Counted from the first letter of the stretch, positions 35,418 to 43,741 are shown. The stretch is DNA of 64,000 nt from Carboxylicivirga taeanensis (GCF_051851475.1 NZ_JBPUSJ010000001.1:186001-250000), one strand, 5' to 3'. The notes: generated by a model not told the origin, from the sequence alone. Numbers and translations: made by a program.

Positions 35418-37147
35418 TTGCTCCCTTTTATAATTAAATAATTCTTAACCGGCTCAATCCCCTCCCCTGAAAAGACATAGTAAAAGGTACCGTCTTTAAG
35501 CTCTCCATTATTTTGATAGCCATCCCAGCCTTCTAGCGTTGTATGATCCACCATGAAATTTCTGGTTTCATAGACCACTTTCCCTGTCACATCAAACACC
35601 ACCAAACTGTTATTGCGAACATTTTGGGCACCTCCTATTCTAAAGGTGTCATTCACGCCATCTCCATTTGGCGAAAACCCGGTTGTTTGATACAAGTCAT
35701 TTACCGTAATCAACTTATTAACAACAACAGGCGGACACACTCCATTCTCGATGATACACTTTATGGCATTATCTCCAGGTTGCAGATTGCCTACCACAAT
35801 GTTTGAAAGGTCTGAATCATCAACAGTAAGCGGATTGGGTAAATCCCATCTCAAAGGCATTCCCTCCAACCCATTAACTCCTTCCAGTGTAATTTCTTTA
35901 TCCAGATAAACAGTGGTGTCATTGCCAATGGATACACCTACCGGTTCTTTATCAAACTCCAGAACTAGATCATCAAAATCTGAACATGCCTTGTTTTCAT
36001 TATTGACCTCTGTCCATCGGAGCGTGTAGGACTCATTAAGTAACTGAGCTGCTCGATTGACTTTTACTTTAGCATCAGTGCGAATTTCGGGAGTATCATC
36101 TTCCGTTTCCTTCACAAATGTTAAGCCGCTGCCATTTGACTCGATAATGGACCATGAACCTGTGTTTGCCAAATTTGACAATTGAGCATTCAACAGCACC
36201 TCATCACCACAAATGGGCTGATCAAAAAAGCCCGCATTAGCTTGTGGCTTTTGATCCACGGTGAGCAAATGGGCTTCATCTAAAACTGTATTACACCCTT
36301 CCCGGTCGACCAACGACAAGAGAGTGAAGGTAGTTGTTGTAGAGGCTGCTAATTGAAGGGCTTGGTTTTCCGCTGTAATCGGTTGCGAAAACTGGTTGGT
36401 TCCATCGGAATAATTCAATGTTAAATCAAAGCGATTATCGGGATGGGCAGTAACCAGCAATACTCCTTCTTGATCGCTGCACACCCTGTCGTTTTGAAGT
36501 TGAAAAGTGGCACTTGGAGTAGCTTGTTCTGTTATTGTAAGTGGCAACATATCGGATGCCGTGCATGCTCCATTGGTCACCTGATAGGTAATGTTGTAAT
36601 CGCCAACTACGTCAGCATAAAAGGTTGCTTCCCTATCGGATGTCAAAAAGCTACCATCTCCCGAGGCGAACCATTCGATAGCGGTATAAGGCCCACCAGG
36701 ATCGGCACTTAAAGTCACCTCTTTTCGGCATGTTTTTACTTGTGGGTCAATGAGCGGATCGGGCAGTTGATCAATAACAATGGTGGTTGAGCCATTGGAA
36801 ATAACTCCTTCAATACGCTCTCCAGTCGCATTATCAACAAAATAAAACTCCCTTATTTCAATGTAGTTATCTAGTTGTATCCTGAATTCCTGTGACCAGG
36901 TATCCCCATTCTGTTGCGGAACAGAAAACACTGCTCCATTTACAAGGTATTCAAATGAATAAACACCATCACTATTATTGGGTGAGAACTGAATGGAAAC
37001 AGTGACCAACACAGCACCTCCTGCATCTTTTTCATTCTCGCAAAACCGCTCCTGACTATAAGATACTTCAGCGGTGTATTGTCCATAGATGTTTGCTACT
37101 CCCGCTCCCAGCAGAAGTAATAGAAGTATTAGTAGGTTTTTTTTCAT
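35414..37147 (-). CDS. Surface adhesin with type IX (type B) C-terminal sorting domain
   Basis: 577 aa with a signal peptide (LLLLLGAGVANIYGQ) and Ig/PKD-like beta domains without catalytic motifs. The last about 85 residues form a gliding-motility-associated (CHU_C) type B sorting domain: TGFSPNGDGVNDTFRI, VFDVTGKVVYET and a terminal FYYVFSG...YLIIKGSK. Such proteins cross the outer membrane by T9SS. It is the first gene of a five-gene minus-strand operon, overlapping the PorP/SprF gene, and is much shorter than SprB-type adhesins. Ligand unknown. Confidence 0.9.
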   Translation of the reverse strand: MKKNLLILLLLLLGAGVANIYGQYTAEVSYSQERFCENEKDAGGAVLVTVSIQFSPNNSDGVYSFEYLVNGAVFSVPQQNGDTWSQEFRIQLDNYIEIREFYFVDNATGERIEGVISNGSTTIVIDQLPDPLIDPQVKTCRKEVTLSADPGGPYTAIEWFASGDGSFLTSDREATFYADVVGDYNITYQVTNGACTASDMLPLTITEQATPSATFQLQNDRVCSDQEGVLLVTAHPDNRFDLTLNYSDGTNQFSQPITAENQALQLAASTTTTFTLLSLVDREGCNTVLDEAHLLTVDQKPQANAGFFDQPICGDEVLLNAQLSNLANTGSWSIIESNGSGLTFVKETEDDTPEIRTDAKVKVNRAAQLLNESYTLRWTEVNNENKACSDFDDLVLEFDKEPVGVSIGNDTTVYLDKEITLEGVNGLEGMPLRWDLPNPLTVDDSDLSNIVVGNLQPGDNAIKCIIENGVCPPVVVNKLITVNDLYQTTGFSPNGDGVNDTFRIGGAQNVRNNSLVVFDVTGKVVYETRNFMVDHTTLEGWDGYQNNGELKDGTFYYVFSGEGIEPVKNYLIIKGSK

Positions 37148-37212
37148 CCGACTTGTTTTGTTAGCAAAAACATCTCCCTAACTGGTCAAGAACGTCCTCT
37201 TATACGTCTGAT

Positions 37213-37244
37213 AGCTAATTATGTTCCAACCCCTTACAAACATA
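37213..37244 (-). promoter_or_regulatory. Two overlapping promoter candidates for the surface operon
   Basis: On the minus strand TATGTTTG (37237-37244) is a perfect -7 match without a good TTG at the right distance. Just downstream TGGAAC-N5-TAGCT (37213-37228) has the GG/GC spacing of a sigma-54 site with two consensus mismatches. Either could start the transcript 50-85 bases before the adhesin gene. Nothing else is visible in the 37148-37495 gap but the terminator at its far end. Confidence 0.35.
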
Positions 37245-37458
37245 AATAAAAAACAGCGAAGACCGATTATTTTCACCACAAGCTACCTGCCCTTTATCCA
37301 CACAGATGCTCAATTCATCAAAAAGTTGCATTTAATATGTATGATTTACTTGATTAATTCACTTGCTGTCGGCTCCTGTTCTAGCAAAATGAATAACTAA
37401 TCTGAAACAGCATTAATCAGATATTGTTTATTTCAATTTACCAATTGTCGGATACAAT

Positions 37459-37481
37459 AAAGGCTGCAAATAGCAGCCTTT
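37459..37481 (-). terminator. Terminator after the HIT gene
   Basis: A perfect 9-bp stem AAAGGCTGC / GCAGCCTTT with a 5-nt loop lies 15 bases beyond the HIT gene stop. The T tract is short, so termination may be partial. Confidence 0.65.
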
Positions 37482-37495
37482 GAATGATTAAATAA

Positions 37496-37894
37496 TTACA
37501 ATTCCAATTGAGAACGGATTGCCTGAGCAATTTTCTCAAACTCTTGAGCCTCCAACTGTAGTTTGGGGTTTCGGAAGTTTACATCTGCCTCACTATTCAT
37601 AGGAATAAGATGAATATGTGCATGAGGCACTTCGAGTCCTAAGACTGCAACACCAACCCTTTTGCAGGGAATCACCTTCTTTTGGGCAAGTGCCACCTTC
37701 TTGGCAAACACATTCATTGCAGCAAGTAAATTGTCTTCCAGATCAAACAAATAGTCGGTTTCCTGCTTTGGCACCACCAGCGTGTGTCCTTTGGCTAAAG
37801 GATTGATATCCAGAAAAGCAAAAAAACGCTCATCTTCAGCAATTTTATAACACGGAATTTCTCCGTTAATTATTTTTGTAAAAATGCTAGGCAT
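37496..37894 (-). CDS. HIT family nucleotide hydrolase
   Basis: 132-aa cytoplasmic homodimer of the HINT branch, which hydrolyses nucleoside phosphoramidates or adenylates. The histidine triad HAHIHLI near residue 97 is intact, and IINGEIPCYKIAED at the N-terminus, FLDINPLAKGHTLVVPK and the Asn before the triad are typical. Length is normal. It lies 11 bases after greA on the same strand, a frequent pairing in Bacteroidota, and ends at a hairpin. Confidence 0.93.
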   Translation of the reverse strand: MPSIFTKIINGEIPCYKIAEDERFFAFLDINPLAKGHTLVVPKQETDYLFDLEDNLLAAMNVFAKKVALAQKKVIPCKRVGVAVLGLEVPHAHIHLIPMNSEADVNFRNPKLQLEAQEFEKIAQAIRSQLEL

Positions 37895-37905
37895 GGCAAG
37901 GTATT

Positions 37906-38370
37906 TTAGATTGAAATCTCAATAATTTCAAAGGTCATCATACCAGAAGGAACCTGAATATCCACTTTATCGCCCACCACTTTTCCTAGTAGTCCTTTAG
38001 CAATTGGGGTGGAGATAGAAATTTTTCCTTCCTTCAGGTTAGCTTCACTTTCAGGCACCAATGTATAGGTCATCATTGCGTTATTTTTAAGGTTTTTAAT
38101 CTTTACCTTATTCAGCAACTGTACCTTTGAGGTATCAATGCGCGACTCATCAATGATTCGGCTGTTCGCTATCGTATCTTTCAACTTAGCAATTCGCATT
38201 TCCAAAAGTCCCTGAGCTTCCTTTGCTGCATCATATTCAGCATTCTCCGATAAATCTCCTTTATCACGAGCTTCTGCTATTTGTTTGGAGATGGATGGTC
38301 GTTCAAAAGTTTCTAGCTGATGCAACTCATCCCTCAATCTTTTTAACCCGGCTTCTGTTATATATTTCAT
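37906..38370 (-). CDS. greA: Transcription elongation factor GreA
   Basis: 154-aa factor that enters the RNA polymerase secondary channel and triggers cleavage of backtracked RNA. The N-terminal coiled coil carries the tip motif DLSENAEYDAAKE with the acidic pair that positions the metal, and the C-terminal FKBP-like domain holds TPIAKGLLGKVVGD. I start at ATG 38370 (MKYITEAG); the in-frame upstream ATG would add 23 residues with no match to the family. Co-oriented with the HIT gene. Confidence 0.95.
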   Translation of the reverse strand: MKYITEAGLKRLRDELHQLETFERPSISKQIAEARDKGDLSENAEYDAAKEAQGLLEMRIAKLKDTIANSRIIDESRIDTSKVQLLNKVKIKNLKNNAMMTYTLVPESEANLKEGKISISTPIAKGLLGKVVGDKVDIQVPSGMMTFEIIEISI

Positions 38371-38587
38371 GGCCTGTGTTTTAATATTAATAATAGCACC
38401 GCGCAGTGAGCTAAAGCAGCTCCTGAGCTTTGAATGCATTTTACCAAAAAAATTCTATGTGATTATAAAAAAATAAAAGAATTCCGATTTCCCAGAACTC
38501 TTTGATACAAATATATGAAAGTTAAAATGAATTTCAAAAACGCTCCAATATACTGACTCAATTAAGGTTCCCGTTTGATAGGACTAG

Positions 38588-38995
38588 CTACTCATAGGGC
38601 CGTTTTAGAATCTCTGAGTAGATAACTGCCTGCCGTAAATCAATTTGCTCCTTATCAAAAGCCAAGTCCTCCCCTTCCTCTTCCAATACCTCTACTTTGA
38701 GCGGTTTCTTTTTTGCCTTTTGCGCCTCTTGAGCCTTTGCGAAGCGCTGATCATTGGCGAAAGGTGAAACGAAACCCTTTCGTTTTTCAACAACAGGTTC
38801 TTGCTTTTTCGGTTTTGGCTTTTGATACAGCTCGCGCAATTCATCAACAATATCCTCCTCATCCATTGGGTGATAGGTAGGAGGATCTGAGGGCAATGTC
38901 ACGTCCTTTTTCGCCTGCTTTTGTTTCTTGAAAGCACTAAAAACCAGAGCGGCAACCATTGCCAAAACATACAGTATATTTCCTATATCATCCAT
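38588..38995 (-). CDS. Small membrane-anchored charged protein
   Basis: 135 aa. One N-terminal hydrophobic helix (residues about 6-22, ILYVLAMVAALVFSAF) is followed by a long Lys/Glu/Pro-rich tail that should be disordered and cytoplasmic. There is no known domain. The design, one anchor and a charged tail, recurs in Bacteroidota genomes under hypothetical names. It stands alone between greA and a divergent lipoprotein gene. Function unknown. Confidence 0.65.
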   Translation of the reverse strand: MDDIGNILYVLAMVAALVFSAFKKQKQAKKDVTLPSDPPTYHPMDEEDIVDELRELYQKPKPKKQEPVVEKRKGFVSPFANDQRFAKAQEAQKAKKKPLKVEVLEEEGEDLAFDKEQIDLRQAVIYSEILKRPYE

Positions 38996-39221
38996 AAACT
39001 ATTGGTTTGAATATTCAGCCAAATTACCAATTTTTAATTGAACAATAGCAACAAAACAGTTAATATCGTAGTGATTAATACATTTACTCTAGAAAAATAA
39101 TAAAGGAAAACGATTTTTACACCATCTTTACACCCGGGAATTAAGTACACCATTAAACAACTAAAGACGTGCCCCTTGCTGAAAGTTAAATTAGGAAAGA
39201 GCATGTACCAAGTTCGACGAT

Positions 39222-39237
39222 TGGCAGGTATACTGCA
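39222..39237 (+). promoter_or_regulatory. Sigma-54-like promoter before the Rieske-like lipoprotein
   Basis: TGGCAG-GTATA-CTGCA follows the -24/-12 pattern TGGCAC-N5-TTGCA with GG and GC exactly ten bases apart and two mismatches outside those pairs. A start near 39248 would give a 23-base leader before ATG 39271. An activator of sigma-54 is encoded elsewhere in the window. Confidence 0.5.
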
Positions 39238-39270
39238 CGATAAATACAATTGAATAAAATTACAGAACGC

Positions 39271-39702
39271 ATGAAAAAACTATTATTCCTGGCGATAATT
39301 ATGTCAGCAATTGGCTGCAATAAAGACTCGGCTTATATAATTCCCAACGTTCGCTTTACTGCTGAGATTGATCTGGACAATCCTCAATATAAGGGAAGTT
39401 TTACATTTAAAGTCTTGCCAAGTGCTCGAAACCCAAGAATAGGGGTTAATGGTGTCGTTGTATGTGCGTTAACATCAGAGGAACATTATGCATTTGACCT
39501 GTTATGCACTCATCAGCATGAGAAAACGGGTTTTTTTTATGTTGACTTCAAGCCTGGTGATGTGAACGTAGCCTGTCCGGAATGTGGATCTGAATTTAAT
39601 GTAGCCGCCGAATATGGTAGTGTCGTAAAAGGGCCGGCAAAATGGCCACTCAAGCGCTACCAAACCTCCGTTACAGGCAATTTCTTGCGTATTTGGAATT
39701 AA
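39271..39702 (+). CDS. Rieske-like lipoprotein with an unusual ligand set
   Basis: 143 aa. A lipoprotein signal ends at Cys16 (MSAIGC). The rest resembles a Rieske [2Fe-2S] domain: Cys79-Thr-His81 in LLCTHQH, then Cys102-Pro-Glu-Cys105-Gly-Ser, and a closing GPAKWPLKRY that matches the Rieske GPA-x2-PL-x-Y end. Classical Rieske proteins use C-x-H and C-x2-H; here the second His is Cys105, giving three Cys and one His. It could hold a cluster with 3Cys/1His ligands, bind another metal, or be a fold relic. I start at ATG 39271; an in-frame TTG 21 bases upstream is less likely. Confidence 0.7.
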   Translation: MKKLLFLAIIMSAIGCNKDSAYIIPNVRFTAEIDLDNPQYKGSFTFKVLPSARNPRIGVNGVVVCALTSEEHYAFDLLCTHQHEKTGFFYVDFKPGDVNVACPECGSEFNVAAEYGSVVKGPAKWPLKRYQTSVTGNFLRIWN

Positions 39703-39787
39703 AAAAGGCATTTTGGCACATCATTTGCAGCTCAATCATCACTTATCAGTAACTACATACTGAAGTAGCATATTTGTTACACTCCCC

Positions 39788-39816
39788 CAAATGCCTCGAC
39801 CATGTCGGGGCATTTG
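39788..39816. terminator. Bidirectional terminator between convergent genes
   Basis: CAAATGCCTCGAC / GTCGGGGCATTTG, a 13-bp stem with one G-T pair and a CAT loop, lies between the Rieske-like gene and the minus-strand dehydratase gene. Confidence 0.75.
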
Positions 39817-39824
39817 TTAGTTAT

Positions 39825-40775
39825 TTAGAATGGAAGGTGGTCTAAATCTACATTACCTCCAGAAACAATAAGCCCGACACGACTGTTAGCAAATACCTGT
39901 TTATTGTCGATAATAGCAGCCAACGGCACTGCCGATGAAGGTTCTATGATAATTTTCATGCGCTCCCATACTAAACGCATCGCATTCCGGATACTATCCT
40001 CACCAACCGTGTAAATATCATCCACTTTATGCATGATGACCTCAAAAGTAAGATTACCTAGTGAAGTCCTCAGTCCATCAGCAATGGTATCGGGATTCAC
40101 TACCGGATAAAAGCTGCCGGATTTAAAAGAGCGATAAGCATCATCAGCCATTTGAGGCTCACCAGCCAACACCTTCACTTGCGGAAACATCCCTTTGAGG
40201 TAAGTAGCAGTGCCACTCAGCAATCCGCCACCACCCACAGGCGTTATCACACTATCGAGATGCGGCTGCTGTTGCATCAACTCCAGGGCTGCCGTCCCTT
40301 GGCCGCAAATAACTTCCCACTGATTATAAGGGTGCACCAAAGTTGCGCCCGTCGTTTCAATGACGGTTGCCAAGGTAGCTTCCCTCGCTTCAAGGGTTGG
40401 TTGACAATAGGTAATTTCAGCTCCATAGCCGTCTACCGCTTTTTTCTTAATCTCGGGTGCATTTTCGGGCATCACAATAAAGGCTTTGACACCATTCATA
40501 CGTGCGGCCAGTGCCAGAGCTGCTGCATGATTACCTGAAGAGTGAGTCGCCACCCCTTTCGCCATCTGCTCCTTAGTAAGTGACAGAACAGCATTGGTAG
40601 CCCCCCGATATTTAAACGCGCCAACCTTCTGCAGATTTTCGCATTTAAAATACACTTCACAACCAGTCAGGCGGTTTATACTTTGGCAGGTAAGTACGGG
40701 CGTTTGATGCACATAGTTTTTTATCGTGTTGTAGGCGTCTACAACATCGCTGCCAGATGGTAATATCACTGGCAT
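39825..40775 (-). CDS. PLP-dependent threonine/serine dehydratase or serine racemase family enzyme
   Basis: 316-aa cytoplasmic fold-type II PLP enzyme. Lys55 in GAFKYRGA is the Schiff-base lysine; HSSGNHAAALA binds the carboxylate and GGGGLLSG the phosphate. GEPQMADDA matches the divalent-metal site of serine racemases. There is no C-terminal ACT regulatory domain, so it is not the biosynthetic IlvA. It may dehydrate threonine or serine, or racemise serine; the sequence alone does not settle which. Its start overlaps the stop of the upstream DUF2007 gene by one base (TAATG). Confidence 0.88.
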   Translation of the reverse strand: MPVILPSGSDVVDAYNTIKNYVHQTPVLTCQSINRLTGCEVYFKCENLQKVGAFKYRGATNAVLSLTKEQMAKGVATHSSGNHAAALALAARMNGVKAFIVMPENAPEIKKKAVDGYGAEITYCQPTLEAREATLATVIETTGATLVHPYNQWEVICGQGTAALELMQQQPHLDSVITPVGGGGLLSGTATYLKGMFPQVKVLAGEPQMADDAYRSFKSGSFYPVVNPDTIADGLRTSLGNLTFEVIMHKVDDIYTVGEDSIRNAMRLVWERMKIIIEPSSAVPLAAIIDNKQVFANSRVGLIVSGGNVDLDHLPF

Positions 40776-41005
40776 TATTTATTTAATTCGCGAATAAACT
40801 GCTCGGTTACTTCACGGGCACGCAACTCATCTTTTTGAAGCACATATAAATCTACAGAATTAACGGCTCCGGCCACAAAACCGGCAGAAACACCTGATTC
40901 AAAATCATTCTTCACCATTGACTCTATGCCTTTATCTGCCAAAACATTCTTTAGATGACTTATCGTCAACTCGGTATCAGTATAAATCTTTACAATGTCT
41001 TCCAT
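40775..41005 (-). CDS. DUF2007-like small protein
   Basis: 76-aa cytoplasmic protein, start ATG 41005 (MEDIVKIYTDTELTI). It matches the DUF2007 pattern: an opening beta-alpha unit in which a helix reads out sequence, NVLADKGIESMVKND, and a closing DLYVLQKDELRAREV helix, a ferredoxin-like signal-transducing fold of unknown role. Upstream in-frame ATGs would add a hydrophobic extension foreign to the family. It is coupled to the dehydratase gene by a 1-base overlap, which hints at a regulator or partner of that enzyme. Confidence 0.75.
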   Translation of the reverse strand: MEDIVKIYTDTELTISHLKNVLADKGIESMVKNDFESGVSAGFVAGAVNSVDLYVLQKDELRAREVTEQFIRELNK

Positions 41006-41199
41006 AGCCGCCTGTTTTTGTTTATTAACTATAGTATATAAGCCCAATAAAGGTATCATAAAAAGAAGAGATTTCAAATACCCCCCCAGTTCTGCAGATG
41101 ACTGCCTCACAAAGAACTATCCACTCCAACTCCAATTAATTAAGCAATATTTTTTAACTTATTATATTGGTTATTTGACATTTAGAGCAACCTTTTGGC

Positions 41200-41331
41200 A
41201 TGCGTTTTGATTTTACCATTGAAAATCATAAAAGCATGACAAAGCAGGAAAAAACAGCCTACTACAGAACTCTTATTTTGGGGGTGATAACAATTACTAT
41301 TCAAACGGTGTTAATTGTTTTATTGGCATAG
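41200..41331 (+). CDS. Possible 43-aa single-span membrane protein
   Basis: A short frame reads ATG at 41200 to TAG at 41331. The last 20 residues form one uninterrupted hydrophobic helix (LILGVITITIQTVLIVLLA), and a second in-frame ATG at 41236 (MTKQEKTAYYR) would give 31 aa with a charged, then aromatic, then membrane layout typical of small bitopic proteins. It is on the opposite strand to both neighbours, in otherwise empty space. Support is limited to composition; it may be chance. Confidence 0.35.
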   Translation: MRFDFTIENHKSMTKQEKTAYYRTLILGVITITIQTVLIVLLA

Positions 41332-41364
41332 CTACTGCCTGAAAAGCAGATTACGCATCAATAA

Positions 41365-42306
41365 CTAAAGAGGTTTAACCGGCACACAGATATCGACCGT
41401 ATATGTCCCATTCTTTGGTTCTTCGGTATACAATTCAAAGCAAGGTTTATCGTCGGGCTGGTAACCGCTGGCCGGAAACCAACTGGCAAAAACCCAGTTC
41501 CAGGCCTCTTCGAACTGATGTGTTTGAACCACAAATCGAGCCACCACATATTGTCCGCCTTCCACTTTCATTTTTCCTACATCACCATCCACTTTGGTAG
41601 CACCGGGCACGGTAATGCAAATACTCGTGCGGAGTTTCAGATTATCAGTAATGTTCGGATCATCATGGTAAATCGCTAATGATTTTAAGTCCGGCTGAGC
41701 CATCAGTCCCCTGGGACCTGCCCAAAGCATCAACTTTTGCCACAGTTGCCCAAAAAGCGTCTCATTCCCCTTGTACGGCCCTATGTATCGCACATACGCA
41801 ACGGTCATGTCAGGTAAGTTCTTAATTTCAATACTTTTGTTTAATTCCATATTCGTCTTCCATTTTAATGTTTGAGTATGTGAACAAAAGTAGACACTCA
41901 GCTGCTCCTTTACTTTTTCGGGATTGCGATCGGTTTGACGCAAATTGCTATTTTGCAGCATTTGCCGCCGCCAGGAGGTTGGTGAAGAGCCAAAATGCTG
42001 CTTAAAATTCCGGGACAAAACTGAAATATCGGCAAAACCACATTGTACCGCCAGATGGCTAACAGAAATACCCGGATTGATTAATAAAACCAAAGCCGCA
42101 CGCTGCAAGCGCAGCCGATTAATAAAATGGAATGGTGTTTCGCCAATTACGCCATGAAAAATCCGATGAAAGTGATACTTAGAGAAACAGGCTACGGCAG
42201 CCAACTCTTCCAGCGAAAACTGTTTTTCAAGATTGGCCTCAATATAGTCAAGCGTTTTATTGATACGCGAGGTATATTGGTTAAGAGAACTTGGTTTGGG
42301 TTTCAT
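41365..42306 (-). CDS. AraC-family regulator with GyrI-like effector domain
   Basis: 313 aa. Residues about 10-115 hold the two helix-turn-helix motifs of AraC/XylS (FSLEELAAVACFSKYHFHRIF and VSHLAVQCGFADISVLSRNFKQHFG). From about residue 155 a GyrI-like/effector-binding domain follows (VAYVRYIGPYKGN, EGGQYVVARF, FELYTEEP), as in Rob-type activators that sense small hydrophobic compounds. No efflux or target gene is adjacent, except possibly the tiny divergent membrane protein beyond its stop, so its regulon is unknown. Confidence 0.93.
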   Translation of the reverse strand: MKPKPSSLNQYTSRINKTLDYIEANLEKQFSLEELAAVACFSKYHFHRIFHGVIGETPFHFINRLRLQRAALVLLINPGISVSHLAVQCGFADISVLSRNFKQHFGSSPTSWRRQMLQNSNLRQTDRNPEKVKEQLSVYFCSHTQTLKWKTNMELNKSIEIKNLPDMTVAYVRYIGPYKGNETLFGQLWQKLMLWAGPRGLMAQPDLKSLAIYHDDPNITDNLKLRTSICITVPGATKVDGDVGKMKVEGGQYVVARFVVQTHQFEEAWNWVFASWFPASGYQPDDKPCFELYTEEPKNGTYTVDICVPVKPL

Positions 42307-42348
42307 TCTGCAGGTATTAGCCTGCCAAAATACAAAATATCAGGCATG

Positions 42349-42371
42349 AAAAAAGGTCGCCATTAGCGACC
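42349..42371 (-). terminator. Terminator after carA
   Basis: On the minus strand GGTCGC-TAATG-GCGACC is followed by six T (42349-42354), 27 bases beyond the carA stop. Confidence 0.85.
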
Positions 42372-42397
42372 CTTATTATATCCAACCCTCATACGGG

Positions 42398-43480
42398 CTA
42401 TTTTTTACTCTCTTCAATTTTGTTGATCAGCTCATCAAACAGGAACTCGGTATCTGTTGGACCGCTTGATGCTTCAGGGTGGAACTGGGTTGAAAAGAAA
42501 GGTTTAGTCTTGTGCTTAACCCCTTCATTGGTCTTATCATTGATATTAATAAACAATGGTTCCCATTCATCACCCAAAGTATCATTATCGATAGCAAAAC
42601 CATGGTTCTGACTTGTGATGTAACAAGTATCAGTACCAACCTTAATTACAGGGTGGTTGTGGGCACGGTGTCCATATTTGAGCTTGTAGGTCGATGCTCC
42701 TGAAGCAATTCCCAGCAGCTGATTACCAAGGCAGATGCCAAAGATAGGCTTACCTATTTCCATAGCTTTTTGAATGTGCTTAATGGTTATTTCACACATC
42801 TGAGGGTCGCCCGGACCATTTGAAAGCATAATGCCATCATAATCTTCCTGTGTAAAGTCATAATCCCACGGCACACGAATAACCGTTGTATCGCGCTTTA
42901 AAAGACAACGAAGAATGTTGTTTTTAGCACCGGTATCAACCAAAACGACTTTGTGTTGACCATTGCCATAAACCTGCTTTTCTTTCACGCTTACTTTGGC
43001 CACCAGGTTTTCCTTGTTAGGATCCATAAAGTCGATTTCATCGCCCTCTACTTCAATTTTTCCCAACATGGCGCCTTTCTCCCGCAAAATCATGGTAAGC
43101 GCTCGGGTATCAATACCAAATACACCTGGTACTTTATTCTGAATCAACCATTCGCGCAGGCTGTTTTCAGCATTCCAGTGGCTATATTCGAATGAATAGT
43201 CTGAGATAATCAGGCCTGAGATGTGAATGCGGTCTGATTCATGAAACTTAGGAATCCCATTCTCCATATCATTTTTAGGTACTCCATAGTTTCCAATGAG
43301 CGGATAGGTAGAAACAAGGATTTGCCCTTCATACGATGGGTCGGTCAAACTCTCGGGATAACCCGTCATGGCGGTGTTAAACACAACTTCACCAGCCACC
43401 GACTTATGGTATCCAAACGATTTTCCTTCGAAGACAGTTCCGTCTTCCAACACTAGCTTAATCTTTTGTACTTCAGGCAT
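42398..43480 (-). CDS. carA: Carbamoyl-phosphate synthase small subunit
   Basis: 360-aa glutaminase subunit: it releases ammonia from glutamine and channels it to CarB, which makes carbamoyl phosphate for arginine and pyrimidines. The class I amidotransferase triad is present: Cys in FGICLGNQL near residue 245 and His/Glu in QFHPEASSGP near 330. The N-terminal VLEDGTVFEGKSFG start is canonical. It is transcribed alone, 261 bases from gltA, and its partner carB lies 15 kb away on the other strand. A terminator-like hairpin in its leader suggests attenuation. Confidence 0.96.
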   Translation of the reverse strand: MPEVQKIKLVLEDGTVFEGKSFGYHKSVAGEVVFNTAMTGYPESLTDPSYEGQILVSTYPLIGNYGVPKNDMENGIPKFHESDRIHISGLIISDYSFEYSHWNAENSLREWLIQNKVPGVFGIDTRALTMILREKGAMLGKIEVEGDEIDFMDPNKENLVAKVSVKEKQVYGNGQHKVVLVDTGAKNNILRCLLKRDTTVIRVPWDYDFTQEDYDGIMLSNGPGDPQMCEITIKHIQKAMEIGKPIFGICLGNQLLGIASGASTYKLKYGHRAHNHPVIKVGTDTCYITSQNHGFAIDNDTLGDEWEPLFININDKTNEGVKHKTKPFFSTQFHPEASSGPTDTEFLFDELINKIEESKK

Positions 43481-43519
43481 ACCTTCTGATACTTAAATCT
43501 TTTACAATAAAATCTACAC

Positions 43520-43556
43520 AAAAAATGCATTTACCCGTTAGTTGGAATAAATGCAT
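43520..43556 (-). promoter_or_regulatory. Terminator-like hairpin in the carA leader (attenuator candidate)
   Basis: On the minus strand ATGCATTTA (43548-43556) and TAAATGCAT (43525-43533) form a 9-bp perfect stem around a 14-nt loop, followed by T-rich sequence (43520-43524). It sits between the predicted promoter and the carA start, so it could stop most transcripts unless an alternative fold or a bound protein prevents it. Confidence 0.5.
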
Positions 43557-43581
43557 GCTTAGAGCTTCCCCTTATGCGGCA

Positions 43582-43589
43582 CAAAGGTA
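43582..43589 (-). promoter_or_regulatory. Candidate carA -7 element
   Basis: TACCTTTG on the minus strand matches TAnnTTTG exactly. The -33 region is weak (TTCG about 20 bases upstream). A start near 43576 gives a 95-base leader that contains the hairpin above. Confidence 0.4.
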
Positions 43590-43673
43590 ATAATTATTTG
43601 CTACACCTCCGAATTTTTAAGGTGCTTTTGCATATTTATTCCATATTTTTTCGATATACGCATAAGTATACAC

Positions 43674-43715
43674 AAAAGAGGGGCCCTGCACATCTCCCCC
43701 ATGCATAGGCCCCTC
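43674..43715 (-). terminator. Terminator after gltA
   Basis: GAGGGGCC / GGCCCCTC, 8 perfect base pairs around a 22-nt loop, then TTTT on the minus strand, 26 bases beyond the citrate synthase stop. Confidence 0.7.
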
Positions 43716-43741
43716 ATACCCAATCAACAAAAAATCTTGGT

